Positions 45,201 through 53,583 of a stretch of DNA of 64,000 bases are shown here, in pieces; positions within the stretch are counted from its first letter, which is position 1, and every line of letters starts with the position of its first letter. The notes beneath the pieces are model-generated. The model ran no database searches. It was not told where the DNA came from and saw only the letters and a program-made list of their open reading frames with translations. The stretch comes from Stigmatella aurantiaca DW4/3-1 (GTDB lineage: Bacteria > Myxococcota > Myxococcia > Myxococcales > Myxococcaceae): assembly GCF_000165485.1 (NCBI RefSeq), contig NC_014623.1, positions 8,512,893 to 8,576,892 on the forward strand, in the 5' to 3' direction. The translations under genes were made by a program, and so were the position numbers.

Positions 45201-46002
45201 AGGGATCCACCGCCTCCAGCAGCACCGGTTCCCGGGCCCCGGGCTCCGTGTGGATGCGGTTGCCGGACACCCTGCCGGGGCCGGACACCTTCGTCCACAC
45301 CACCCGGTCACTGCCCCCGGTGGTGTCCAGCTGCGCCGAGGAACCCGACGGCAGCGCCAGCACCTGGGGATTGGCGCGCAGCCGCGCGTCCTTGTTCACC
45401 TCGAACTCGAGCAAGGCCTCGTCGCCCGTCCGGGTGTCCCGCACGCGAAGCTGATCCAGGCCCTGCCCCGTCCCCGCCTTGTAGACACCCTCGGTGGACA
45501 GCGTGCTGCCCGCCTGGGTGCGCAGCAGCGTGAACTCGGCGCCGCCAATCAGCCCTTGCGTGGTGATCTGGAAGGTGGTTCCCGGGCGCACCATGGCGCG
45601 CCCCGGGGCCACATCGAAGGCCGCCAACACCTGCACCGAGACCCGCGCGTCCGCCACCTGCACGCCCTGGGCATTGCCCGAGCACCGCGCATCCTCCACC
45701 ACCAGCGTGTCCGTGGCCGGCGTGGGCCCGGCGATGAAGCTGTTGCCGATGATCTGGCCCGAGGAGCCTCCGGCCTCGGCCCGGAAGCGGTAGGCGCCGC
45801 TGCCGCCCCGGGCGGAGAGGGACACCGGCTCCAACACGCGCACCTGCGTGGGGGTCACGGTGAGCGACAGCGGGCTCAGCCCCTCGCACGGGTCCAGAAC
45901 GGGCGGCTGCTCCAGGGGAGGCAGCGCGTCGTCTTCGGCGTTGCAGGCCAGGGTCAAGAGGGCGGCGAGGGGAACCGCGCGGAAGAGCAATCGGGATGGC
46001 AT
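42265..46002 (-). CDS. Large FG-GAP-repeat lipoprotein (last gene of exported-protein operon)
   Basis: The 1245-residue protein starts with a lipoprotein signal ending ALLTLAC (Cys about 19). Residues 30-340 look like beta-sandwich Ig-like modules. From about 355 to the end FG-GAP-type repeats recur with calcium loops (DFDGDGFEDVAVG, DLDGDRRAELAVG, DADGDGDLDI, DLNGDGRVD, DFNGDGRQDLVVG, DFNGDGKEDIG, DWTGDGIPDLIIS), probably forming one or two seven-bladed propellers. It should be surface-exposed and calcium-dependent. The gene comes 17 bases after the cytochrome-like lipoprotein gene. The start at 46002 fits the signal sequence; the frame continues open to 46200 without a plausible N-terminus. 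Confidence 0.85.
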   Translation of the reverse strand: MPSRLLFRAVPLAALLTLACNAEDDALPPLEQPPVLDPCEGLSPLSLTVTPTQVRVLEPVSLSARGGSGAYRFRAEAGGSSGQIIGNSFIAGPTPATDTLVVEDARCSGNAQGVQVADARVSVQVLAAFDVAPGRAMVRPGTTFQITTQGLIGGAEFTLLRTQAGSTLSTEGVYKAGTGQGLDQLRVRDTRTGDEALLEFEVNKDARLRANPQVLALPSGSSAQLDTTGGSDRVVWTKVSGPGRVSGNRIHTEPGAREPVLLEAVDPFTGDKVQVSVRVMEELTRPSQPHGRLTDVASIVSADFDGDGFEDVAVGRRESDLGRPSGGAVFIYRGSAAGLPLEPTWVLAGLTDTASFGETLAAGDLDGDRRAELAVGSPGADITGADSGAVYLYRWGANGPEPMRSPLTSITRGGAFSSGLALADADGDGDLDIIASAPAGDLAPSSSVSRRGTVDIFTLTPGQPVPDLPSIRLGGNDLAKEGGTMSRSNTDFGRTLVVADLNGDGRVDVAGQSKVSRYNSDGSVSATVLTAVSVHFGRADGARFRANPDVYLLPSNTADSNEGTWRLGSVPGEGGRPPLLMVLSDRANSPDLSGSGGVKSGADSGGVLLFNLSAFQPTGEPPEKPVQMLRAEAYAQIYGDAANINAGRSWAVVDVDGQPGPELVLGAPYASTPTPPVLGNAGRLLAYPLATLSPGSILNKPLSVLHGQNALDVLGVGLAAWNGPGGAGLVAFSGRSTSEAGAFVGRVESFTRAGASLAEWSRKAHRVQAKPAVERFGEVVAAAVGAGNRTVALVGVPGYAGMANSGNDFGSGRAYVYDVTRKTAATLVAEGATSPLTNGRNVGTDVTFTDFNGDGRQDLVVGSPALSVPSASQTAELAVYATAPKAGCVQSSNQAVGGLIVSLGQADGSFKDAYRLWAPVVIGTCTPETDGLCRRSQIGRGLVGGFDFNGDGKEDIGALRNNGFEVFLGRTPDDSSLAKLSMGCDPLYSTPPSTVRQTSAPAVLGDLNADGCDEVAWRYTESGRAGVIILMGYDTGGARCGGRKTASWVRVAADAEVGTNNLGLGVAIARAGNFLNDKKDRVAISATSVPFEGVTQPVVLLFETAELLENLPASGEKLMSALGSTTPPVTLVHRTRAVNFGRAMEGGKDWTGDGIPDLIISAPGASVASDGGGAVFLYAGGAQSKGALTPWMIAVGDVNERSNLGQDLSLSPGATGVPPTLVIGAPTSYRTGTQNGTAFAVPLGP

Positions 46003-46019
46003 GCGTTGATCTCGAAGCT

Positions 46020-47570
46020 TCAAGGTTTGGCGCCAGAAGACGCCCAGCGCTGAATGATGTTGATGAGCTGCGGGTCCAGGGGACCGTCGGCCGGCATGCG
46101 CTGATCCCTCACCGCCTTGACGATGAGCTCGGCGTTCTCCTTCCACTGCGCATAGGTGGACAGCGACCGGCCAGGGCCCGAGACGTGGCACTGGGCGCAC
46201 CGCGACTCATGGATGGAGCGGACGTTCTGCTCCCAGCTGAGCACCGCCGCCCCGACCGGCTGGTAGTCGAAGTGCACCACCCGGCGCGTCTCGGAGCCAT
46301 CCAGGAAGCGCGCCACCACGCTCAGCGACTGCATGCCCGGCTCCAGCGCCGCGAAGGAGAAGGCCCGGGGGGTTCCATCCGCCTCCGCGCCGCCCAGGCT
46401 GTAGGTGGGCCCCTCCGAGAGGATGTCCGCGCCGCCGAGTTGGAAGAGCAAGGCCGCGGGCGCCGGGCCCGCCGGAGGAATGGCGCGCACCACCAGCCCG
46501 TCGGCCACCACCTTCTGCCCCTGGTACAGCCCACTGACCCGAGCCACCGCGCCCCAGCTGATCGCCGCGGCCTGCCCGCCGAGCACCACCCAGGCACAAC
46601 CGCTCTCGTCCGCCGCCAGGAAGCGGAACTCGCGCATGTCCACGCCCATGGCCTCGCCCCACCGGTCCGCGTCCGCGTCATAAGAGAGCAGCTGGTCGCT
46701 GGACTTCACCCACAGGAACCGGCCCGCCGCCAGGAGCTGCGCGGGCCGCTGGGCGAACTCCACCCGCCGCCAGCGCCGGTCCTTGAGCCGCAGGATCCGC
46801 TCCGTGGTGAGCGCCCACAGCTCGGCGCTCTGGTCCTTCGAGGCATCCAGGGAGACCAGGGACACCAGCGACTCGTTCTCGTCCAGGGGAATGTCCGCCG
46901 GGCGCACCTGGTGCACGTTGGCCGAGAGCGCCACCGCCACGGAGGGCTGGCCATCGCGCAGCATCCACAGGCCGGGGGCCGCGTCCTCCACCGCGGGCGC
47001 CGCCGCCAGCGTGGTGATGCCCGTCAGGGACTCCCCGCCCACCTTGAGCTCGGTGAGGAGCCCCTCGTGCAGCCGGTACAACCCCGAGGTGTGCGCCAGC
47101 CACACCGCACCGTCCGACGTCTGCGCCGTGGCCACCAACCCGGGCCCCAGCTTCGCCCGCCAGGACGGGGCAATCATCCAGCCGGAGTCCGCGATGAACA
47201 GGCCCTTCTCCGCCTCCACCAGCGCGGTGCGGGGCCCGGTGCGGAACACGGCTCGAACCAGGCCCGGCGCCACGGGATTGCCCGGGTGGCTCACCAGTTG
47301 CGCGCGGGTGCCATCCAGCCGGATGCGGACCGCCTCTCCCGCCGCGGTGACGAAGACACCTCCGCCTGCCTGATCCGCGAAGCCAGACCCGGGCGCCAAG
47401 GATTGCGCCGAGGAGACATAGGCTGGCTGGAACGGAACCGGCCGAGGCCGTTCCAGCGGGAGGGAGGAGGACGAACAGCCGCCAACACCTGCGGCAGCTG
47501 CCAGGACGAGAAGGAGGGGGAGCACGGCAGGGCGCCCCTCCTTCTCCCGCGAGAAGGCTGTCATCTTCAT
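46020..47570 (-). CDS. Propeller-like lipoprotein with a C-terminal heme-type CxxCH site
   Basis: This 516-residue protein has a lipoprotein signal (AGVGGC, Cys about 32). Residues of about 60-330 contain repeated beta-strand segments with GVWLAHTSGLYRLHE-like blades, consistent with a propeller of the two-component-regulator type. The region of about 330-430 is beta-rich. Near the C-terminus CAQCH is followed by SGPGRSLSTYAQW and RMPADGPLD, a layout typical of cytochrome c domains with a distal methionine (KAVRDQRMP). This suggests a c-type heme near residue 465. It is the fourth gene of the operon, and redox chemistry in the outer envelope is plausible. Confidence 0.8.
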   Translation of the reverse strand: MKMTAFSREKEGRPAVLPLLLVLAAAAGVGGCSSSSLPLERPRPVPFQPAYVSSAQSLAPGSGFADQAGGGVFVTAAGEAVRIRLDGTRAQLVSHPGNPVAPGLVRAVFRTGPRTALVEAEKGLFIADSGWMIAPSWRAKLGPGLVATAQTSDGAVWLAHTSGLYRLHEGLLTELKVGGESLTGITTLAAAPAVEDAAPGLWMLRDGQPSVAVALSANVHQVRPADIPLDENESLVSLVSLDASKDQSAELWALTTERILRLKDRRWRRVEFAQRPAQLLAAGRFLWVKSSDQLLSYDADADRWGEAMGVDMREFRFLAADESGCAWVVLGGQAAAISWGAVARVSGLYQGQKVVADGLVVRAIPPAGPAPAALLFQLGGADILSEGPTYSLGGAEADGTPRAFSFAALEPGMQSLSVVARFLDGSETRRVVHFDYQPVGAAVLSWEQNVRSIHESRCAQCHVSGPGRSLSTYAQWKENAELIVKAVRDQRMPADGPLDPQLINIIQRWASSGAKP

Positions 47571-47581
47571 CTGCTTCCGGT

Positions 47582-48964
47582 TCAGGCCAAGAGGGGCCGC
47601 AGGGGGTCCACCCGGGTGATGCTGTAATCGAGATTCGCCGAAGCCAGCACCGTGGCGATGATGTGCTCGGGCAGGATGTTCTCCCCGCTAGGATCCGACG
47701 CCCCGGTCCGAAGGTCAAACGTGCCTGGGGACATGCCGATGTCGCCGCTGCGGCCCAGCACGAAGTTGTGCTTCACCCCTGCCCCCATGAGCAAGCAACT
47801 GTTGGAGAGGTGGTGGTCGCGTCCCCCCGAGGTGTTGATGGTCGGGGTGCGGGAGAACTCGGAGAACACCATGATGGTGGTGTGGTCCATGAAGTTGCCG
47901 CCCGCCGGATGGCTGCTTGCCCGGAGGTCATCCACAAGCGTGGCCAGCGCGTCGAAGCCCCGGCGCTGGTTGTTGGCGTGGGTGAGCTGGGTACCAAAGT
48001 GCGTGTCCAGGCCACCCGTCATGTTGATGGTGACGCACTGGCTGATGCCCTGCTTGAGGGCGGTGGCCACCAGCGCGGCGCGGCCCGCCTCGTTGTCGTA
48101 GGGCCCCGTGCTGGGCAGGCCGTACTTCTGGCGCAGCTCCGCGTGCTCGGGCCGCTCGAAGCGGAACGCGTTGTCCAGCCGGTTGGAGAGCACCGAGCGC
48201 ATCTGGTCCTGGCTCGTCGAGTACGTCTGCCCCACCCCCCGCGCCCCGTAGGCCGCGGCCTCGCAGGAGATGGGCTGGCCGCGGAAGTCCAGCAGCTCCT
48301 TCTCGATCTCGCTGTCCAGCGTCCGGGTGCTGGGCGACAGCGTGAGCAGCAGGTCCGCCGAGCGGCTCACCCGCAGGGCGTTGGCCTGGCCGGGGTAGCG
48401 GTCGTTGTACGTCTCGATGTTGTAGGCCACCGAGGGGATGGGCACCGCGGGCTTGAACTGCCCGACGATCTCCGTGGCGGTGGACGAGCCGCGCGCCGCG
48501 CTGCCGATGGGCTGCTTCCCCGTGAGGAAGTAGCGGTAGCCCACCTCGTGGCCCAGCGTGTTCATGTTGATGCCGCGCACCACCGACATCAGGTCGAAGT
48601 GGTTCGACAGCTTGCCCACCGCGGGCCCGAAGTGGATGTTGGAGCGGACGCCGTTCTTCTCCGGCACCAGCGGCCGCGACTCGAAGCGCGCGTCGTTGAT
48701 GAGGTTGTAGCCTGGGAGAATCTGCGTGCTGGTGACCCGCTCCGGCGTGAAGACATCCGGGTCTTTCGGGTCAAACGCCAGCAGCTGATCCCAGCCGCCA
48801 TTGAAGTACACGAAGATGAAGCAGCGGTCCGGGGGAGCGAGGTCCGTCGCGTCGGCGAAGGCACGGAAGGGCAGGCCTCCAAAGACGCTGGCCCCCATGA
48901 AACCGGCGGCGGCCTTGAGGAGGTTGCGGCGTCCAGGACTGGGGGGAGTTGGGTTCTTCTTCAT
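47582..48964 (-). CDS. Tat-exported DUF1501 protein
   Basis: The 460-residue protein begins with a twin-arginine signal (RRNLLKAAAGFMG). The body matches the DUF1501 family: FVYFNGGWDQL near the start, HFGPAVG, MSVVRGINMNTLGHEVG, MTGGLDTHFGTQLTHANN, and FSEFSRTPTINTSGGRDHHLSNSCLLMGAGV near the end. The family resembles the alkaline phosphatase/sulfatase fold, and the Asp/His residues (GWDQ, DTHF, GRDHH) could bind metal, yet no activity is known to me. In planctomycetes such genes occur beside DUF1588/1585-type genes, as here. Eleven bases separate it from the next gene. Confidence 0.9.
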   Translation of the reverse strand: MKKNPTPPSPGRRNLLKAAAGFMGASVFGGLPFRAFADATDLAPPDRCFIFVYFNGGWDQLLAFDPKDPDVFTPERVTSTQILPGYNLINDARFESRPLVPEKNGVRSNIHFGPAVGKLSNHFDLMSVVRGINMNTLGHEVGYRYFLTGKQPIGSAARGSSTATEIVGQFKPAVPIPSVAYNIETYNDRYPGQANALRVSRSADLLLTLSPSTRTLDSEIEKELLDFRGQPISCEAAAYGARGVGQTYSTSQDQMRSVLSNRLDNAFRFERPEHAELRQKYGLPSTGPYDNEAGRAALVATALKQGISQCVTINMTGGLDTHFGTQLTHANNQRRGFDALATLVDDLRASSHPAGGNFMDHTTIMVFSEFSRTPTINTSGGRDHHLSNSCLLMGAGVKHNFVLGRSGDIGMSPGTFDLRTGASDPSGENILPEHIIATVLASANLDYSITRVDPLRPLLA

Positions 48965-48982
48965 GGTCGAGTTCCCCGAGGG

Positions 48983-49654
48983 TCAGTAGGTGATGAAGCG
49001 CGTGTCCGTCATCATCGCGATGCACATGACGGCGAAGGCCTGGTCCGGCTTCTTGAGGGTCAATGCCCGGGTGGAGGACTGGGTGAAGAGCCTCTTCCAC
49101 TTCGGCAACTCTTCGCCCGCCAGCGGCGCGCCCCAGAAGCGGGTGGAGAGGTAGACGACCAGCTGCTCCACCTGGGCATCCGAGAGCGCCTTCATGTCCT
49201 TGATGGAGCCGGGCACCGTGCGGCTGAGCACCCGGGCGTTGGGGTCCGCCTGGTTCAGCTCGGCGGCGGCCTGGTCCAGACACACCTTCCGGGCCCCATC
49301 CTCCATGAACTTGGCGAACACCAGGTTGGGCTCGGTGTTCTCGGTGACGATGTTGGCGTAGTCGGCGCGGCCCAGCGAGGGCGCCAGGGTCTCCAGCTCG
49401 TCCCAGGGACGGCCCACCGTCGTCTGGATGGACGTCTTGAGCTGGGCCACGGTGAGCCGGCGCGGGGCACGGCCCACGGAGCCACCCTGCTCCTCGGGAT
49501 CCGGCAGGGGCATCACCCCTCCTTCCCCCCCTTCGTGGGGGTCGGGGATGGGATCCAAGGTCCCTTCCTCCGGCGGTGGGCGGACGGACGGCTCTTCGTT
49601 ACTGGAGCAGGCGGGGGCAAGCGCGAGCAGCGCGAGGGCGACGAAGCGGCGCAT
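48983..49654 (-). CDS. Lipoprotein of the DUF1501 operon
   Basis: The 223-residue protein has a lipoprotein signal ending LAPAC (Cys about 16) and a proline/acidic linker (residues 20-60). A helical part follows with RRLTVAQLKTSIQTTVG and later WKRLFTQSSTRAL, which resemble short modules at the start of DUF1592/1595-type planctomycete cytochrome-associated proteins. It ends VMCIAMMTDTRFITY. The start codon overlaps the stop of the upstream gene by one base (TGATG), so the two are translated together. It probably forms a complex with its neighbours in the envelope; there is no enzymatic motif. Confidence 0.82.
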   Translation of the reverse strand: MRRFVALALLALAPACSSNEEPSVRPPPEEGTLDPIPDPHEGGEGGVMPLPDPEEQGGSVGRAPRRLTVAQLKTSIQTTVGRPWDELETLAPSLGRADYANIVTENTEPNLVFAKFMEDGARKVCLDQAAAELNQADPNARVLSRTVPGSIKDMKALSDAQVEQLVVYLSTRFWGAPLAGEELPKWKRLFTQSSTRALTLKKPDQAFAVMCIAMMTDTRFITY

Positions 49655-51663
49655 CAGTCGATCCTCCGGTAGGCATCGGTCATCACCAGCGTCTCGATGA
49701 GTGACTTCAGGCTGTGGTGGTTGCTGGCAAAGTTCTTGGACAACGAGTCGAGGTACAGCTGCTGCTCCTGAACCGTCATGGCCCGCCCCAGGAACTCGTT
49801 CCAGATGCGCTTCACGGTGCAGCGCTCCATGTCCCCCGTCTGCATCATCCGCTGCACCAGCAAGGCCGGGCCGCCCTCGATGTTGGGCTCCTCGGAGGAG
49901 GTGCGGTACAGGTACGTCTTGAGCATGCCCAGGGAGTTGGCGGCATCCTCGTCGAACGCCTGCATCACGTAGGCGCCACACTCGCCGCCGCAAGAGGTGT
50001 CCCCGTTCAGGGCGCACGTCTGGCACTTCGGATCAAAGCGCGGGTAGCGCTCCGGCGAGAGGAACAGCGAGTTGCGCTCGTCGAAGCGGCCCCAGTGCGC
50101 GCCCGTGGGCTCGATGGTGGCGTGGCAGTAGTTGCAGCCGGCGCGCCGCGCCAGGTTGTTGTCGCGGTGGCTGGGGTCCTCTGGCGGGGGCAGCGGGTCC
50201 TTCGACGGCACGAACGTCTTGCAGAGGAAGGCCTCGTAGAACTCGTTCACGCGCGCGCGCTGCGTGGGGAAGCGGTACAAGAAGGACGGGGTGGTGAGCA
50301 CCCCCGAGTGGAACGCGCTGCGCGTGTACTCCTGCCAGGTGCCCGGCTGGTTGTACGCGATGGCCGGCACCGTCTCCAGCGGGGCAGGCGCCGTGACGTT
50401 GAAGATGCCCACGCCCTGCCGCTCCCGGTAGAACTCGGACAGCGTGCCGTTCACGAACGAGCGGCGCGTGGTGAGGATGTTGTAGTAGGGCTCGTCGTTG
50501 CGCACCACCGAGTCGGCGATGAGCTCCGGCTCCATGTTGAAGGCGTCGGTGCGCTCGTTGTAGGTGTTGGCGTAGGTGTCCGCCACACCGCAGCGGCGCA
50601 TCTTGACGCCGCACCCGCAGCTCCGGTCCGCCGCGAAGCGCGCCGTCTCGCAGGACTCCAGGGTCCAGGGGTTCATGTCCCGCTCCTGTGCGTCATAGGC
50701 GCACACGGCCACCTGCCCGGCCTGCTGCACCGCGGGGCTCACGGGGAAGAACGGCAGGGGCTTCATCAGATAGCCCTCGCGCTGGATGCAGCCACGCGGG
50801 GCCGCGTAGCTGCCCTTGACGCCGTTGCGCAGCGTGGGCTCCAGCGTGCAGCGGTCCAGCCGGATCAGCGCCTTGGGGTCCGTCACCGTGGGGTGCTTGA
50901 AGGCCACCACCTTGCCCGCCCCATCCAGCACCTCTTCGGTCAACGCGCCCGTGGTGTTCTTGTTCGGGTCCGGCTCGCAGGCGTGCGGGTGGAGCTTGCC
51001 GTCGCTCAGACGCCGCATGTCACAGAAGTACAAGCGCTTGGCCAGCACCAGCCCCTTGCTCACCGCCACGTCGCACGAGGTGACGGAGGCATCGGTCGCG
51101 TCCAGCCGCGTGCACGCGAAGTAGTTGGTGTCGTAGTCGTAGCTCACCGGCAGCGGCACGCCCCGCTCGTCGGCGCACTGCTTGGTGGCCGGCTCCGCAT
51201 GTGGGTCCTGCCGCTCGCTGTTGCAGGAGGCCTGCGCGATGTAACCGTCACACGCCTGTCCGTTGACCCCCCGGAGCCCGGTGGCGGTGTTGCCCCGCAT
51301 GCCGAACGGGTTGTTCATCGCCCCCGTGCCCTGCACCCGGTAGTCGCCGTTGTCGTTGACGCTGGCCTTGATGTTCGAGCGCAGCAGCGCGCGGTGGAAG
51401 CCGCGCATCCGCAGATAGAACTCTTCCGAGCTCATCATCTGCCGGATGTCCTCGGAGGTGATGGAGCCCTGGGCCTGGATGGCCTGGTACTCCTCGATCG
51501 TGGGAGGGCGGCCGAGCAAGTCCAACGACAGCTGGCGCAAGTGCCGCTGCAGGGGAACCTGCTCAATGGGAGCACAAACAGCCTCCTCGGCGGAGGCCGG
51601 GGCCACCGCCATAAGCAAGGCTAAAGCCGCGAGGGCGGTGAAGCAGCGACGCGCGCGGGGCAA
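49654..51663 (-). CDS. Cysteine-rich exported DUF1588-like protein (first gene of operon)
   Basis: The 669-residue protein has a Sec signal (FTALAALALLMAVAPASA). QLSLDLLGRPPTIEEY near the mature N-terminus resembles the DUF1549-type start, and the C-terminal RRAGCNYCHATIEPTGAHWGRFD resembles the DUF1588 signature with CxxCH. About 30 cysteines, many in pairs, suggest disulfides or metal/heme sites. It is the presumed head gene of five. The start is a TTG at 51663 with GGAGG six bases upstream, which places the signal peptide at the N-terminus; the ORF continues to 51804 but that extension is not signal-like. Function is unknown; partnership with the DUF1501 protein is expected. Confidence 0.85.
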   Translation of the reverse strand: MPRARRCFTALAALALLMAVAPASAEEAVCAPIEQVPLQRHLRQLSLDLLGRPPTIEEYQAIQAQGSITSEDIRQMMSSEEFYLRMRGFHRALLRSNIKASVNDNGDYRVQGTGAMNNPFGMRGNTATGLRGVNGQACDGYIAQASCNSERQDPHAEPATKQCADERGVPLPVSYDYDTNYFACTRLDATDASVTSCDVAVSKGLVLAKRLYFCDMRRLSDGKLHPHACEPDPNKNTTGALTEEVLDGAGKVVAFKHPTVTDPKALIRLDRCTLEPTLRNGVKGSYAAPRGCIQREGYLMKPLPFFPVSPAVQQAGQVAVCAYDAQERDMNPWTLESCETARFAADRSCGCGVKMRRCGVADTYANTYNERTDAFNMEPELIADSVVRNDEPYYNILTTRRSFVNGTLSEFYRERQGVGIFNVTAPAPLETVPAIAYNQPGTWQEYTRSAFHSGVLTTPSFLYRFPTQRARVNEFYEAFLCKTFVPSKDPLPPPEDPSHRDNNLARRAGCNYCHATIEPTGAHWGRFDERNSLFLSPERYPRFDPKCQTCALNGDTSCGGECGAYVMQAFDEDAANSLGMLKTYLYRTSSEEPNIEGGPALLVQRMMQTGDMERCTVKRIWNEFLGRAMTVQEQQLYLDSLSKNFASNHHSLKSLIETLVMTDAYRRID

Positions 51664-51818
51664 AGGGAACCTCCGGGGGGGGTACGTGATGACTCGCACT
51701 GAACAGTACCCGGAATTCCTACTTTTTACCATTCCCCGGCACTTTGAGAGAGGTAGGCCACACACACACACAGTGCCGAGAGATTGCAAGTATGCATGTT
51801 TCAAGACATTCAGGAGAC
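51664..51818. promoter_or_regulatory. Divergent promoter region of the DUF1501 operon and DUF420 gene
   Basis: The region holds the GGAGG of the TTG-started gene (51670-51674) and AGGAG at 51812-51816 just before the DUF420 start. A short A+T-rich stretch lies at 51700-51735 and a seven-unit CA repeat at 51759-51772. No promoter consensus was recognised with confidence. Confidence 0.5.
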
Positions 51819-52382
51819 ATGTCGAACGTTGCCCCAGCCCCCACGTCGCGAGTCAGCGACAGAACCTTTTACGTCTTCACGGCGGTGGTCTCGGTCGCGG
51901 CCCTGTCGTTGCTGGCGTATCTGTTGTTGATCCGGCGGGGCGGGGCCACGGGCGTGGATCTGCGCTTCATGCCGGCGGTGAATGCCAGCCTCAACGCGCT
52001 CGCGGCGAGCCTGCTGCTGGCGGGCTGGGTGGCCATCCGGCGCAAAGCGCAGCGGGTGCACCAATACCTCATGGTGTCTGCCTTCGCGTCCTCGGCGCTC
52101 TTCCTGGTGGGGTATCTGGCGTACCACTACGTGCACGGGGACACGCGGTACGCGGGCACGGGGCCTCTGCGCGCGGTGTATCTGGTGATCCTCGCCAGCC
52201 ACGTGGTGCTGTCCATCCCCGTGCTGCCCATGGCGCTGGTGTCCTTCTACTTCGCCTGGCGCAAGACGTTCCGCCGGCACCGTCAGGTGACGCGCTGGCT
52301 GGCGCCCATCTGGCTCTATGTGTCGGTGACGGGCGTGGTGGTGTACTTCATGCTGCGCGGCAGCATGCCCGCGGTGCCCTGA
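51819..52382 (+). CDS. DUF420 membrane protein
   Basis: This 187-residue protein has four to five membrane helices (residues of about 20-40, 55-72, 85-102, 120-140, 155-175) and conserved histidines within VHQYLMVSAF, YLAYHYVHG and ASHVVLSIP, the pattern of the DUF420 (YozB-like) family, sometimes found next to cytochrome oxidase assembly genes. Histidines may bind heme or copper. The ATG at 51819 sits at a CAGGAGAC ribosome site; earlier in-frame starts at 51744 and 51792 exist. It diverges from the DUF1588-like gene and ends eight bases from the convergent kinase gene, so it is probably monocistronic. Confidence 0.85.
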   Translation: MSNVAPAPTSRVSDRTFYVFTAVVSVAALSLLAYLLLIRRGGATGVDLRFMPAVNASLNALAASLLLAGWVAIRRKAQRVHQYLMVSAFASSALFLVGYLAYHYVHGDTRYAGTGPLRAVYLVILASHVVLSIPVLPMALVSFYFAWRKTFRRHRQVTRWLAPIWLYVSVTGVVVYFMLRGSMPAVP

Positions 52383-52389
52383 CGGCGCT

Positions 52390-53583
52390 TCAGCGCGCGT
52401 CCTGCTCCGGGCCCGTCCCCGTCCCAGCGGAGACCGGGTCCACGGGAATGTCTTGAGGCAACAGCACGGTGAACGTCGCGCCGTGCCCCTGCTGGCTCTT
52501 CACCTCGATGGTGCCGCCGTGCAGTTCCACCAACCGGCGCACGCTCGCCAGCCCGACGCCGGAGCCCGCGATGGAGGCCGGTACGTTGCTGGCCCGGTGG
52601 AACCGCTCGAAGACGCGCGGCAGATCCTCCTGGGGAATGCCCAGCCCGGAGTCCTCCACGCACAGCCGCACCTGACGCTCCGAAGGGGTGGCCTGTGCCG
52701 CCAGCGTCACGACGATGTCGCCCCCGGAGGGGCTGTACTTCAAGGCGTTGCTCAGCAGGTTGTCCAGCACCCGCTCCAGGCTCTTGGGGTCCCAGTTGCC
52801 CATGAAGTCCTTGCCCTCCAGGCGCAGGTGAAAGGCGTGGCGGTTGGACGTGCTCTCCAACTCGCGCACCTTGGCGTGCACCAGGGCGGACAGGTCCATG
52901 CGCTCCCGGTACAGCAGTTGTTCGCGGCCCCGGGTGGCCACCAGGAAATGATCGATGAGTTCACCCATCCGCATCGCCGCGTGGCTGATGCTGGACAGCC
53001 GCGTGTTCAGCGAGGGCGTCAGCGCCTCGGGCGGCAGCTTGACGCGCAAGAGCTGGGCGTTGAGGGTGATGATTTGCAGCGGCCCCTTGAGGTCGTGCGT
53101 GGCCAGGGAGAACAGCTCGTCCCGGACGGCCAGGGCCTCGCGGGCGGCCCGCTCGGCGCGCTCGGCCTGGAGCCGCCGCTCCTCCAACGCCCGCGCCATC
53201 CGCACCGTCTCCAGCGCCGCGCGCAAGCTGTGGCGCAGGCGCTCGGGGGTGAACGTGCCCTTGACGAGGTAGTCCTGGGCACCGGACTGCATGGCCTCCA
53301 CCGCTAGGCGCTCGTTGCCGGTGCCGGTGAGGATGATCGCGGCGGGGACGCGCTCGGCACAGCGCTCCCGAAGGGCATGGAGCAGCTCCACCCCGTTCAT
53401 GCCCGGCAGATGAAAATCCATCAGCACCACGTCCGGGATGGACGCGGTGGCCCGCTCCAGCCCCTCCTCCGCGGTGGAGACCTGCTCCAACTTCCAGCGC
53501 GTGTCGGGATCGCGCTCCAGGGCTCGGCGGACCACGAGCTGATCGGCGACGCTGTCATCGACTTGGAGGACGCGCACGCTCAC
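52390..53583 (-). CDS. Receiver-histidine kinase hybrid (last gene of phytochrome operon)
   Basis: The 397-residue protein has an N-terminal receiver domain (VLQVDDSVAD acidic pocket; phosphoacceptor aspartate in LMDFHLPGMNG about residue 56; LTGTGNE; KGTFTPE lysine) followed by a coiled-coil, an H-box LATHDLKGPLQIIT (His about 163) and HATPase_c with N-box NLLSNALKYS, VEDSGLGIP and GSGVGLASVRR. The receiver-first order suits a protein that is activated by phosphotransfer and then phosphorylates a further regulator, or a feedback-controlled kinase. The GTG start overlaps the response regulator stop (GTGA). It has no sensory domain beyond the receiver. Confidence 0.92.
   Translation of the reverse strand: MSVRVLQVDDSVADQLVVRRALERDPDTRWKLEQVSTAEEGLERATASIPDVVLMDFHLPGMNGVELLHALRERCAERVPAAIILTGTGNERLAVEAMQSGAQDYLVKGTFTPERLRHSLRAALETVRMARALEERRLQAERAERAAREALAVRDELFSLATHDLKGPLQIITLNAQLLRVKLPPEALTPSLNTRLSSISHAAMRMGELIDHFLVATRGREQLLYRERMDLSALVHAKVRELESTSNRHAFHLRLEGKDFMGNWDPKSLERVLDNLLSNALKYSPSGGDIVVTLAAQATPSERQVRLCVEDSGLGIPQEDLPRVFERFHRASNVPASIAGSGVGLASVRRLVELHGGTIEVKSQQGHGATFTVLLPQDIPVDPVSAGTGTGPEQDAR

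Noticed and set aside
42454-46053. 1199-codon plus-strand ORF opposite the FG-GAP lipoprotein
   Set aside because: Arg/His-rich shadow; the minus strand has a signal peptide and repeated calcium motifs.
51759-51772. Seven-unit CA repeat
   Set aside because: It is too short to call a functional microsatellite, and it lies in an intergenic region away from ribosome sites.
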